Below are positions 46,367 through 55,234 of a stretch of DNA of 64,000 nt, piece by piece. Position numbers and translations under genes: made by a program. This DNA is from Thiocapsa bogorovii (GTDB taxonomy: Bacteria > Pseudomonadota > Gammaproteobacteria > Chromatiales > Chromatiaceae), in NCBI RefSeq assembly GCF_021228795.1, contig NZ_CP089309.1, positions 4,399,501 through 4,463,500 on the forward strand, written 5' to 3'. Position 1 is the stretch's first letter; each line of letters begins with the position of its first letter. The notes beneath the pieces were generated by a model that was not told the DNA's origin, did not search any database, and saw only the letters and a program-made list of their open reading frames with translations.

Positions 46367-46647
46367 GTCGTGAATCTCGGGAGGCATTACGCATAAGCCT
46401 TACCATGTAATCTGTATGTTGAGAACCATGGAACGGTCGCCCTTCATTAGTAGTGTATTATTTTATTGTTTTTCAATAAACCGTAGGTAACCGTATTACA
46501 ATTTCCGTTTTAGCGTTTCGGCGCTGGCTTGATAACAGCCCGTGATATTTGATTATACGCTGCCTTCTAATGTATTCACCTGAGTTAGTTCAGCATCGTG
46601 TTGACCGAACGTAACCTAACGACGAATGGGGAAGGCCGGCACTGATT
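46367..46647. other. AT-rich non-coding stretch
   Basis: About 280 bp of low GC between the AT-rich first half and the GC-richer second half of the cluster; no gene seen. A composition boundary lies here. Confidence 0.5.
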
Positions 46648-47214
46648 ATGTCTATCAAACCTCGCCTCTGTTATCTCACTCCCGGCAACAAACTCGCCCG
46701 TGCCGCTTGGTTTCTCGTCTGGATCACGCTCTTTCGACCGTCGCCCCGCCCACTGCATTCCTGGCGCTGCTTCTTGCTTCGGCTCTTCGGGTCCAGGATC
46801 GGCAAGAAAGTGCATGTGTTTCCATCGGCGCGGATCTGGGCGCCATGGAACCTGGAGATGGCCGATCGGAGCCGTCTCGGCGACTTCGCCGATTGCTACT
46901 GCGTAGACCGGATAACAATTGGTCGTGGCGCAGTGGTCAGTCAGTATTCCTTCCTATGTACCGGCAGCCATGACTACACGGACGAACGCCTGCCCTTGAT
47001 CACCGCACCCATCGAGATCGGCCCACAGGCGTGGGTGACGGCGGACGTCTTCGTGGCGCCGGGCGTGACCATCGGCGAAGGAACGGTAGTGACAGCGCGG
47101 TCCAGCGTGTTCGACGATCTTGAGCCCTGGGTAGTGGCCAGCGGCAACCCGGCCCGCAGCATCCGGCCGCGGAAGCTTCGAGCCGCCTCCTCCGTCGAAG
47201 CGGGTCGGTGCTGA
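46648..47214 (+). CDS. WcaF-like O-acetyltransferase (left-handed beta-helix)
   Basis: Product of 188 residues. Hexapeptide-repeat rungs are visible (IGKKVHVFPSARIWAPWNLEMADRS, then WVTADVFVAPGVTIGEGTVVTARS) together with the family string CTGSHDYTDERLPLI and SGNPARSIRPR at the end. Likely acetylates a sugar of the polysaccharide. Confidence 0.9.
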   Translation: MSIKPRLCYLTPGNKLARAAWFLVWITLFRPSPRPLHSWRCFLLRLFGSRIGKKVHVFPSARIWAPWNLEMADRSRLGDFADCYCVDRITIGRGAVVSQYSFLCTGSHDYTDERLPLITAPIEIGPQAWVTADVFVAPGVTIGEGTVVTARSSVFDDLEPWVVASGNPARSIRPRKLRAASSVEAGRC

Positions 47215-47230
47215 CCGCCAGGATTCCCGC

Positions 47231-48436
47231 ATGATTGCCGTTCGCTTCTTCAATACCTATGAGCCGGTCTCGCCTTTCTACCGGGATTTGCTGCCTTTCC
47301 TCGCCGAGCAGGGAATGACCGCTGAGGTCGTGGTCTCAAGTCGGGAATACCGCGGTGGGCGGCAACCGCTGGAGGACAGCCTAAGGCATCCCGGGCTGCG
47401 GCTCCGGCGCCTACCGACCGGTCGAGGGGTGGTCCGGACCGGGCCGCAGAAGCTGTGGGCCATGGCCGGTTACCTATTCGGCGCCGCAGCCTATTCGCTG
47501 TTTGGACCGCGCGTACGACTGAACTTTTTTCTCACCCAACCGCCCCTGTTCGCGCTGTGGGGCGTCGTGCTGCGGCGGCTGCGCGGCCAGCGCTATTGTT
47601 GCCTGGTGATGGACCTTTATCCCGATGTGGCCGTGCGAGACGGGCTGCTGTCCGCCGACGGTTGGCTGACCCGCGCCCTCACACGGTTATCGCGATTTGC
47701 CTTGCGTCGGGCCGATGCCGTGGTCGTGATCGGTCGCTGCATGCGGGACCATCTGGAACGGGATGGCATCCCGGCGGACCGGTTGCATCTTGTGCCCAAC
47801 TGGATCAACGAGAACGAAGTGTTTCCCGTGCCTCATGCACACAATAGGCTACGTCGGGATTGGGGGCTGGCCGATAAGTTCGTGATCTTGTATTCGGGAA
47901 ACCTCGGCATTTCGCACGTTCTCGACGATATCCTGGAAGCCGCTCGGCGCTTGCGGGCCTTGCCCGACCTGGTGTTTCTGTTCATCGGCGACGGGTCGCG
48001 CCGCCGAGAGGTGGTGGAGTGGCAACAAAGGTACGCGTTGGAGAATATCCGGTTGATGCCGTTCCAGCCCCCCGAGCGCTTGGCCGAGAGTCTCAGTCTT
48101 GGCGATCTCCACTTCATCTCGCTGCGAGCCGGCTTTGCCGGCCTGGTTGTGCCCTCCAAGGCTTACGGTGCCTTGGGCGCAGGCCGGGCAATCCTGTATC
48201 AAGGGGAGCCGTCGGGGGAGATTGCCCGCATGGTCGCCGAAGAGCAGATCGGGACAGTGATCCCGCTCGGAGATCCCGATGCACTGACGGCTGCGATCCG
48301 CCGCTACCACGCCGACCGGACGTTGGCTGTCGCGCAGGGTCAGCGGTCTCTTGCGCTGAATCGAGAGAAATATGGGAGAGATCATGCCCTTTCTCGTTAT
48401 TTGGCGTTGTTCCAGACGTTTGCCGATAAGGAATAG
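47231..48436 (+). CDS. GT4-family glycosyltransferase (WbuB/WcaI-like)
   Basis: Product of 401 residues. RFFNTYEPVSPFYRDLLPFLAEQ at the start, MDLYPDVAVRDGLL, NWINENEVFP, LYSGNLGISHVLDDILEA and RAGFAGLVVPSKAYGALGAGRAIL match WbuB-type enzymes that add an N-acetylated amino sugar. Its start is 16 bp after the acetyltransferase stop, so the two are probably in one operon. Confidence 0.9.
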   Translation: MIAVRFFNTYEPVSPFYRDLLPFLAEQGMTAEVVVSSREYRGGRQPLEDSLRHPGLRLRRLPTGRGVVRTGPQKLWAMAGYLFGAAAYSLFGPRVRLNFFLTQPPLFALWGVVLRRLRGQRYCCLVMDLYPDVAVRDGLLSADGWLTRALTRLSRFALRRADAVVVIGRCMRDHLERDGIPADRLHLVPNWINENEVFPVPHAHNRLRRDWGLADKFVILYSGNLGISHVLDDILEAARRLRALPDLVFLFIGDGSRRREVVEWQQRYALENIRLMPFQPPERLAESLSLGDLHFISLRAGFAGLVVPSKAYGALGAGRAILYQGEPSGEIARMVAEEQIGTVIPLGDPDALTAAIRRYHADRTLAVAQGQRSLALNREKYGRDHALSRYLALFQTFADKE

Positions 48437-48441
48437 CACGT

Positions 48442-49182
48442 ATGAATAGGATTTACTGGCGTTTTTTATGGTCGCACGATCTGTGGCTACACCGCGCTCT
48501 GGTCCGGCTGTACTATCGATTGGCGCGTTTGATCCCGTTTTCGGTCAAATATTTTATCGGGCGCACCTTTCGCAAGAATCGCTATCCCTACCGATTAGTC
48601 AAAGAAGGTGCTGTCGTGGTACAGATCGGCGCACCGAAAGACACCCTGTTGGCCGGACGCTCACGGGCGATGTATTTCAGTTTATTTGCTGGCACGAGCG
48701 GACGTGTGTTGATCGTCGAGCCGGATCCTGAGAGCGAGGCAGCCTTCAGCCAGATCATGGAAACTCATCATCAAACAAATATCCTGCTGTCACAGATGGC
48801 CGCCTGGTCGCAGGCGCAAACGCTGCGGATCTACGTGAGCGATACCCATCCGGCGACGAACTTTACCGAAGGGAGCAAGCAGTACGACGAGGAACGCCTC
48901 AAGGACTATCGGGTCGTAGAACTGCCGGCCGATACGCTGGATTCGATCGTTCGGTTGCAGGGTCTGGAGCGGGTCGACCTGGTCAGCATCACCACGAACG
49001 GAGCTGAACGAGAGATCCTAGCCGGAATGAGTGGTTTGATTGCAGCGGGGCTGCCTTTTATTTGCCTGGCTCGAACCGGCGAGAACTATGAGGATATGAT
49101 GGCCGAGCTCGGATATCACCTGCTTGCCCATGATGATCGGGGATTTACATTCGAGCAGCGCCCGCAGCTAGGGACCACATAG
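48442..49182 (+). CDS. FkbM-like methyltransferase
   Basis: Product of 246 residues. VVVQIGAPKDTLLAGRSRAMYF replaces the usual SAM loop, followed by RVLIVEPDPESEAAF and an FkbM-like end (VDLVSITTNGAEREILAGMSG). The loop IDxGAxxG is modified (QIGAPKD), so the activity is less certain than for the 44390 gene. Six bp separate it from the upstream glycosyltransferase. Confidence 0.78.
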   Translation: MNRIYWRFLWSHDLWLHRALVRLYYRLARLIPFSVKYFIGRTFRKNRYPYRLVKEGAVVVQIGAPKDTLLAGRSRAMYFSLFAGTSGRVLIVEPDPESEAAFSQIMETHHQTNILLSQMAAWSQAQTLRIYVSDTHPATNFTEGSKQYDEERLKDYRVVELPADTLDSIVRLQGLERVDLVSITTNGAEREILAGMSGLIAAGLPFICLARTGENYEDMMAELGYHLLAHDDRGFTFEQRPQLGTT

Positions 49183-49195
49183 GGAATGCCGAGGA

Positions 49196-50050
49196 ATGAC
49201 GTATCGACCTTTGATTGTAATTGGGGCAGCCCGTTCCGGAACAAAGCTGCTGCGAGATCTGATTGCCGCGCACGATGGCGCGGATAAGGTACCCTTCGAT
49301 GTGAATTATCTTTGGCGCCTCGGCAACGAAAAATGGCCGGATGATGAACTCACTCCCGCTATGTTGACGCCCGCGGTCAGAAGTCGCATCCAGCAGCAAA
49401 TATCGCGGCATCATGCCGGAGCGCCCTGGCTGGTTGAAAAGACCGTCAGCAACTGCCTACGCGTGCCCTTTGTCCAAGCGGTGTTTCCCGAGGCGCGGTA
49501 CGTCCATCTCGTGCGAGATGGCCGGGATGTGGTTGAATCCGTGGTTCGTCAATGGAACGCGAAACCGGACTGGCGCTATATCTTACGGAAAGCCTACACC
49601 TATCCGATCCGGGAAGCCTTTGGATATGGCGTGTCCTACGGCTTCTCTTTGCTCCACCGATTGCTGACGCCGCAACAAAAAAGCCGGTTCGTGTGGGGCC
49701 CACGTTACGCTGGTATCGACGTCGATCTGGCGCGAAAGGCATTGCCTGAGGTCTGCGCGTTGCAATGGCTCCGCTGCGTCGAGAGCGCCAGCCGTGATTT
49801 AGCTCAGCAGATTCCCGCCGAGCGGTTGCTGACGCTCCGCTACGAAACGCTCGTGGAAGAGCCCAAAGGTTGTCTGGAACAGGTGGCTGACTTGCTGCAG
49901 ATCGATCCCGAACCCTATCGCAGGCCCGAACTGCTGTCTACCGTCTCTCGCACCTACGTTGGCAGGGGGCGATACACGCTCTCGAATGATGATTGGCAGT
50001 GTGCAATGCCACACTTGAATCGTGGCTTGGCATTACTAGGTTATGCCTAG
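49196..50050 (+). CDS. Sulfotransferase
   Basis: Product of 284 residues. LIVIGAARSGTKLLRDLIAAHDG is the PAPS 5' loop and HLVRDGRDVVESVVRQW the 3' phosphate motif; LLTLRYETLVEEPKG is also typical. Second sulfotransferase of the cluster, not closely similar to the first, so two positions may be sulfated. Confidence 0.9.
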   Translation: MTYRPLIVIGAARSGTKLLRDLIAAHDGADKVPFDVNYLWRLGNEKWPDDELTPAMLTPAVRSRIQQQISRHHAGAPWLVEKTVSNCLRVPFVQAVFPEARYVHLVRDGRDVVESVVRQWNAKPDWRYILRKAYTYPIREAFGYGVSYGFSLLHRLLTPQQKSRFVWGPRYAGIDVDLARKALPEVCALQWLRCVESASRDLAQQIPAERLLTLRYETLVEEPKGCLEQVADLLQIDPEPYRRPELLSTVSRTYVGRGRYTLSNDDWQCAMPHLNRGLALLGYA

Positions 50051-50113
50051 GTCGATCACTTGGTTTGCTCAACGTGCCCTGTGCATGTAGAAGATACAAC
50101 GATTCGAATCGAT

Positions 50114-51331
50114 ATGGGAGCCGCAGTGTATGGAAGCCTCGAAAGCGAACCTAGTCGCCCTGGAGCTAATCGGATGAATAATCTGATCGCTTTCAAGCAG
50201 TGTACCGCTGCTCAGTTGGCGGATGATGCCAGCGTGACCCTATTCTGGAAGGGTCGTGTGGCACTTTACGCGATTCTGAAGTCTCTCGGCGTCGGGGAAG
50301 GCGATGAGGTCATAGTCCCTGGGTTGACCTGCGTCGTCGTTCCCAATGCCGTTATCTACGCGGGCGCTAAGCCAGTCTATGTGGATGTGGATCCGGGCAC
50401 CTATACGCTTACCCCTGAATCAATATTGGCGCTAATAACCCCTAGGACCCGAGCCATCATCGCCCAGAACAGCTTCGGGCTATCCGCAGACCTCGACCCG
50501 ATCCTCGATCAAGCGAGGAACAGGGGGATCGAGGTCATCGACGACTGCACCCATGGCTTCGGTGGTACCTATAAGAGTCGACGCAACGGCAGCGTTGCCC
50601 GCGTTTCCTTCTTTTCCACGCAGTGGAATAAACCTTTCAACACAGGGATCGGTGGATTCGCGGTGACTTCGGACAAAGCGCTGGCGAGGAGTTTGGAGGA
50701 GTTCGAGGCTCGTGCGCTCAAGCCCTCCTTCAAGGACGTGGCGATGCTGCGCGCGCTCTACTTCGCTCGTCACAATCTGATGAGGGAGTCGACCTATTGG
50801 CCCCTGCTGCGGCTGTATCGCTGGCTCAGTGCTAAAAACCTGGTGATTGGCTCATCCCAAGGCGAGGAACTGGAAGCGCCTCAAATGCCCGAGGATTTCT
50901 TGAAGGGCCTCTCCAACTTCCAAGCGGATCTCGGTATCAAGGCGCTAGAGAATCTCGCCGAAGTAATCCGGTTCAGACAGCGAGTCGCGGCGGAGTACGA
51001 CGTCTTGTTGTCTGGACTGGGCAAGGCGGTTCCTGTTCGCCCCCAGTATGCGGAGCATTCGTTTCTGAAGTATGCGGTGCGCGTCAAGAATCGTGGGCGA
51101 ATGATGCGGGATGCCGAGCGACAGCGGGTACGCTTAGGCGATTGGTTCAACTCGCCATTACACCCGATAGAAAGCGATCTTAGTCCGTGGGGTTATGAGA
51201 AAGGCAGTTGCCCCCGCGCCGAGGAAGCGGCGCGAGAGCTGGTAAATCTACCGACCGATCCGGACATGAGCGCGGGTGAACTGGAGAGGGTGAAGGAATT
51301 CGTGCGTGCGCATGCGGATAGTTTTCTGTAG
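50114..51331 (+). CDS. DegT/DnrJ/EryC1/StrS aminotransferase family protein
   Basis: PLP-dependent sugar aminotransferase fold, about 405 residues. GDEVIVPGLTCVVVPNAVIYAGAKPVYVDVDP is the cofactor-side strand, VIDDCTHGFGGTY the Asp that holds the PLP ring nitrogen, and FFSTQWNKPFNTGIGGF carries the probable Schiff-base Lys. It would make an amino sugar from a keto sugar nucleotide. Start is uncertain: ATG 50114 is chosen, ATG 50174 (after CTGGAG) and a TTG at 50060 are possible. It is the last gene of the cluster before the intron region. Confidence 0.85.
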   Translation: MGAAVYGSLESEPSRPGANRMNNLIAFKQCTAAQLADDASVTLFWKGRVALYAILKSLGVGEGDEVIVPGLTCVVVPNAVIYAGAKPVYVDVDPGTYTLTPESILALITPRTRAIIAQNSFGLSADLDPILDQARNRGIEVIDDCTHGFGGTYKSRRNGSVARVSFFSTQWNKPFNTGIGGFAVTSDKALARSLEEFEARALKPSFKDVAMLRALYFARHNLMRESTYWPLLRLYRWLSAKNLVIGSSQGEELEAPQMPEDFLKGLSNFQADLGIKALENLAEVIRFRQRVAAEYDVLLSGLGKAVPVRPQYAEHSFLKYAVRVKNRGRMMRDAERQRVRLGDWFNSPLHPIESDLSPWGYEKGSCPRAEEAARELVNLPTDPDMSAGELERVKEFVRAHADSFL

Positions 51332-51392
51332 TCGTTTGGGTCGTCGTTCAGAGACCCGCCGCTGGAGCCAGTAGCGCGGGAAACCGGGGACG

Positions 51393-52207
51393 GTGCGGCC
51401 TGGCAAGGCCGCGTGTTCTAGCGGGTGGAACTCCCGCCCGGGTAATCGTGCGCCGCGAGCCCGGTATCGAGCCTTGCGGCGCGACTGGTCACAGGCGCGT
51501 CGATGCGTAGGCACGACAGCAGGCGAGGTGCAAAGGTAACGGGTGATGCCGACCCTGAAGGTGTGAGCCCCGAAAATTTTGGTTGGTGAGTGCCGACGGC
51601 TTCGTCCCGCCGGTAGGCAACAATCCGTGTCGCGCTCTGGCGAGCGGCACGGATACTCCCCGGGGTCAGAGACCGTATCGAGCCTGACATTGAGACTCCG
51701 CGGTAACCAGGGAGATCCGCGCATCGGTCCGCAGGAAGCGGGCACCCGCGAACAAGTGTCAAAAGCGAGGACGCGGGCGGGGATGCGTGGAAGTCGGAGC
51801 CACCCATAGGAGCTGTGACGCCCGGTCATGCGGTTCGAGCAAAGGGGTGGCGGCCCAGGACAATGCGCGGGTAAAGCACGGCCCTCCACCGAGAGGATTC
51901 TGTCCGTGACAACCATGCTCGCGCGTTTCACGCCGTCGGCGTGCCCGCCCTTGTGGCGGTGCGCGGAACGCTCGGCGCGGCGGCGGGAGCCGCACGCGCG
52001 GAGTCGACAGGGCGCTGGACTCGCTCCCCTGTTCCACGGCGGAAGACTCGGGCCGGGAGCCGGATGGTGTAACACTCCAAGTCCGGTTCTGCGAGGAGTC
52101 GGGCGCCGAATCGTCGCATGGCGGAGATATCGCGGCACCGCCGGGAAACCAGGCGGCAAACAGATCAAGCAAACATCTGCCTAAACGACGGCAAGGCCCC
52201 GGCTTAC
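51393..52207 (+). mobile_element. ORF-less group II intron, copy 1
   Basis: About 815 bp. Starts GTGCGGCCTGGCAAGGCCGCG and has a domain V hairpin (52053-52086: GAGCCGGATGGTG, AACAC, then CCAAGTCCGGTTC). After domain V it shares CACCGCCGGGAAACCAGGCGG and the CCGGCTTAC end with intron 1. No RT frame is present; long minus-strand ORFs across it are chance frames. The 5' flank is GAAACCGGGGACG. The exact 3' end may be 5-6 bases further on. Confidence 0.85.
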
Positions 52208-52818
52208 TCTCCTACCACGGTTATCGCGATCGGTGACCGATGGGCCTCGCTGATGAATCCGGCCAAAACGCGTTCAGCGCGGTTCCCGAGATCGTCGCGT
52301 TGACATGGATCCCGCGGACCGTCTAGCCGGCGTAAGAAGACGACTGCAAGTCGTCGATCCGGGGATGTCGGGGCTTCGCGAGGATCGCGATCGGCGAGCG
52401 CTCGGCCTCGCTGGCTTGCGAGCCAGCTGCTTGGGGCCGGCGAATCGTCGCGTCGTGTTCGTGCCTTCGGCCATCGTGGCACTTGATTGTCGGGCTGCGG
52501 GATGTAGGTGTGGGATGATTTCAGTCGCCCCCTGGCACCGACGCAGCGTTGCGCCGGGCACGCGAACGGGGAGCAGTTGCGCGACTGGATTCCGTCGACG
52601 GATGAACCGTGTCCGATTCGGGGATAATTTACCTCGTTGTCCCAGGTCCCCGGTCGTGGGGCGCTGGACTGGTCCTGCCCAAGCCTAGCCTGCAGGAAAC
52701 GCTGGAATGGCTGCGATGCGAGGTCTGCCCCGTCCTGGATCGGCGCTGCATCGACACCGTAGACTACGAGGCGTAGGCTACGGTAAAGCGACCCAACTGC
52801 CAGCTTCCGGGATGAAAC
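52208..52818. other. Non-coding stretch between intron copy 1 and the TA cassette
   Basis: 611 bp, repeated identically at 61653-62263. Contains two copies of an ATCGCGATCGG[TC]GA-type repeat (52215-52250 and 52385-52420). A possible gene tail (SLQETLEWLRCEVCPVLDRR, about 52690-52777) is not recognised. It may contain the TA promoter. Confidence 0.5.
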
Positions 52819-53157
52819 ATGCACGCCACGAATGTCAGAAATCTGAAAAAGAACCCCTCTCTCGCGCTGCGCCAGGCAGAAGAGTCGCCTGTGCTGGTGC
52901 TGAAAGGCGATGAACCCAACGCGCTGATCGTGCACCTCGACAAGTCGGTTGCCGAGGGGGAGCAGTCGGTGAGACCAGCCTTGGCTGCGGCACTCTTCAA
53001 AGACGGTACACTGTCTTTGGGCGGGGCCGTCCGGCTGAGTGGTATGGTCACGCAGGCGTTTCTTCAGTACCTCGGTGAATTGGGTATCGACGTTGTCCGC
53101 TTCGACGAAACCACTAGGCACGAAGCCGCGGACCTGGATCGATGGCTCGCGTCGTAA
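52819..53157 (+). CDS. Antitoxin, Phd-like N terminus joined to UPF0175 domain
   Basis: Product of 112 residues. Residues 1-45 (NVRNLKKNPSLALRQAEESPVLVLKGDEPNALIVHLD) look like a Phd/YefM DNA-binding part. Residues 50-112 (AALFKDGTLSLGGAVRLSGMV, then FLQYLGELGIDVVRFD) are a UPF0175 helix-turn-helix unit. It overlaps the DUF3368 toxin by 16 bp, so the two are coupled. Confidence 0.8.
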   Translation: MHATNVRNLKKNPSLALRQAEESPVLVLKGDEPNALIVHLDKSVAEGEQSVRPALAAALFKDGTLSLGGAVRLSGMVTQAFLQYLGELGIDVVRFDETTRHEAADLDRWLAS

Positions 53158-53621
53158 TCGCCGACGCTGGGCCACTCATCGCATTTGCTGGAATCGACGG
53201 ACTTTTTGTCCTGCGGGTGTTGTTTTCACGGATCCGGATCACCGCGTCGGTGCGGAACGAATGCTTGGTGACCGAGGGATTGGACGCTCAACGGATCGCT
53301 GCATCCATCCGGGACGGCTGGCTGATTGTCGAGGCCCATGCAAGGGAATCGGCTCCCTTGACCCCGAGCCTGGGGCTCGGTGAAAGCGATTCGATCCGAC
53401 TGGCCCTGGAGGACCGGGCGCGTTCACTGCTGATCGTAGACGACCGGCTGGCGAGGCGCTATGCGCTGCGCAAGGGGCTCAACATCGTCGGATCGGTTCG
53501 GCTGCTCGATATGGCGGAACGGCGAGGGCTGATCCAGAGTGCGGAGAGGTGCATTCGGCAGATGTCGAATTTCGGCTACCGAGTCTCCGTTGACCTGTTG
53601 GAGCAGATCCGATCCAGTTAG
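53142..53621 (+). CDS. DUF3368 PIN-like toxin
   Basis: Product of 159 residues. VVIADAGPLIAFAGIDGLF supplies the first Asp, GLGESDSIRLALEDRA the Glu/Ser/Asp block, and LLIVDDRLARRYALRKGLNIVGSVRLL the last acids. Predicted RNase toxin. Identical copy at 62587-63066. Confidence 0.87.
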   Translation: MARVVIADAGPLIAFAGIDGLFVLRVLFSRIRITASVRNECLVTEGLDAQRIAASIRDGWLIVEAHARESAPLTPSLGLGESDSIRLALEDRARSLLIVDDRLARRYALRKGLNIVGSVRLLDMAERRGLIQSAERCIRQMSNFGYRVSVDLLEQIRSS

Positions 53622-54506
53622 GAGTGGCGTGGGATGTTCCAGGAGGAAACCGGGGACGGTGCGGCCTGGCAAGGCCGCGTGTTCTAGCGGGTGGAACTCC
53701 CGCCCGGGTAATCGTGCGCCGCGAGCCCGGTATCGAGCCTTGCGGCGCGACTGGTCACAGGCGCGTCGATGCGTAGGCACGACAGCAGGCGAGGTGCAAA
53801 GGTAACGGGTGATGCCGACCCTGAAGGTGTGAGCCCCGAAAATTTTGGTTGGTGAGTGCCGACGGCTTCGTCCCGCCGGTAGGCAACAATCCGTGTCGCG
53901 CTCTGGCGAGCGGCACGGATACTCCCCGGGGTCAGAGACCGTATCGAGCCTGACATTGAGACTCCGCGGTAACCAGGGAGATCCGCGCATCGGTCCGCAG
54001 GAAGCGGGCACCCGCGAACAAGTGTCAAAAGCGAGGACGCGGGCGGGGATGCGTGGAAGTCGGAGCCACCCATAGGAGCTGTGACGCCCGGTCATGCGGG
54101 TCGAGCAAAGGGGTGGCGGCCCAGGACAATGCGCGGGTAAAGCACGGCCCTCCACCGAGAGGATTCTGTCCGTGACAACCATGCTCGCGCGTTTCACGCC
54201 GTCGGCGTGCCCGCCCTTGTGGCGGTGCGCGGAACGCTCGGCGCGGCGGCGGGAGCCGCACGCGCGGAGTCGACAGGGCGCTGGACTCGCTCCCTGTTCC
54301 ACGGCGGAAGACTCGGGCCGGGAGCCGGATGGTGTAACACTCCAAGTCCGGTTCTGCGAGGAGTCGGGCGCCGAATCGTCGCATGGCGGAGATATCGCGG
54401 CACCGCCGGGAAACCAGGCGGCAAATGAGCACGGCCACCTTCCCTGATGGTTATTTCCCCTTAAATCGTCATCTTTCATGAGGGCGAGCGGTGGGCCTCC
54501 CTCGGG

Positions 54507-55138
54507 GTGCTTGAACAACAGCACCCGTCGGGAGAGTCTCTTGTTTGCGAAGACAAAGAGACGCCATCAGTGTGCCACGCCGTCCTTGAAAGCCCCACGT
54601 TTTTCGCCTTGTTGCTGCACATCGACGAGGATCTCGCCGAGGCCGCCCGAGAGGCCGGTTGTCCCGCCTGCGGCGGCACGCTGCATCAGGCCGACTACCC
54701 CCGTAAACCGCGCGGCTGTCCGGAGCCATGGCGCGAGGCGTTCGCCACGCGTCGCAGCTTTTGCTGTGCGCAGTGTCGGCGACGCCTGACGCCGCGCTCG
54801 GTGCGGTTCTTGGGCCGGCGGGTCTATCTCGGCCTCATCGTCGTGGTGGCCTGCGTGCGCCATAGCGGACATCACCCCAAAGCGGACGCCTTGGCCGCGA
54901 CGTTGGCGGTCCCGATCCGCACCCTGCGGCGCTGGCAGACCTGGTGGCGGGAGCAGTTGGCGCAGACCCCGCTGTGGTGCAGCGCGCAGGGGGCTTTGTC
55001 CCGCCGGTGGATCTGCAGCAGGCGCCGGGGAGTCTGCTCGAGCGCTTCCTCGGCGATGCCGCGGACGCCCTGGTGGCGTTGCTGCGCTTTTTGAGTCCCT
55101 TGACGAGTCGTTCGTGCAGGCTGCACGAGGGCGGCTGA
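54507..55138 (+). pseudogene. Zinc-ribbon accessory protein of the transposon, frameshifted
   Basis: First frame: GCPACGGTLHQADYPRKPRG and FCCAQCRRRLTPRSVRFLGR (zinc ribbon), then RTLRRWQTWW. After LWCSAQG the continuation GFVPPVDLQQAPGSLLERFL lies in the -1 frame. The shift point is a run of five Gs (about 54988-54992); a sixth G, or -1 slippage, would give a product of about 190-210 residues. Start may be ATG 54507 or GTG 54570. Confidence 0.7.
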
Positions 55139-55234
55139 CGCCACGCAGAGGATGCAGCTCGAAGGCGCCGGGGCACCCGGCTAGGCTGGTCGCGAAGGTG
55201 TCGGAACCCCCGGCGCCGTGGCCGGGAGACCCCT

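Noticed and set aside
51248-52168. Long minus-strand open frames across the intron copies (also 53424-54524, 61119-61613, 63200-63877)
   Set aside because: They are antisense to group II intron RNA, change with each small indel between copies and resemble no protein; high GC explains their length.
52204-53175. Minus-strand 323-codon frame over the TA cassette (and its copy at 61649-62620)
   Set aside because: It is the complement of well-supported antitoxin and spacer sequence; no family resemblance.
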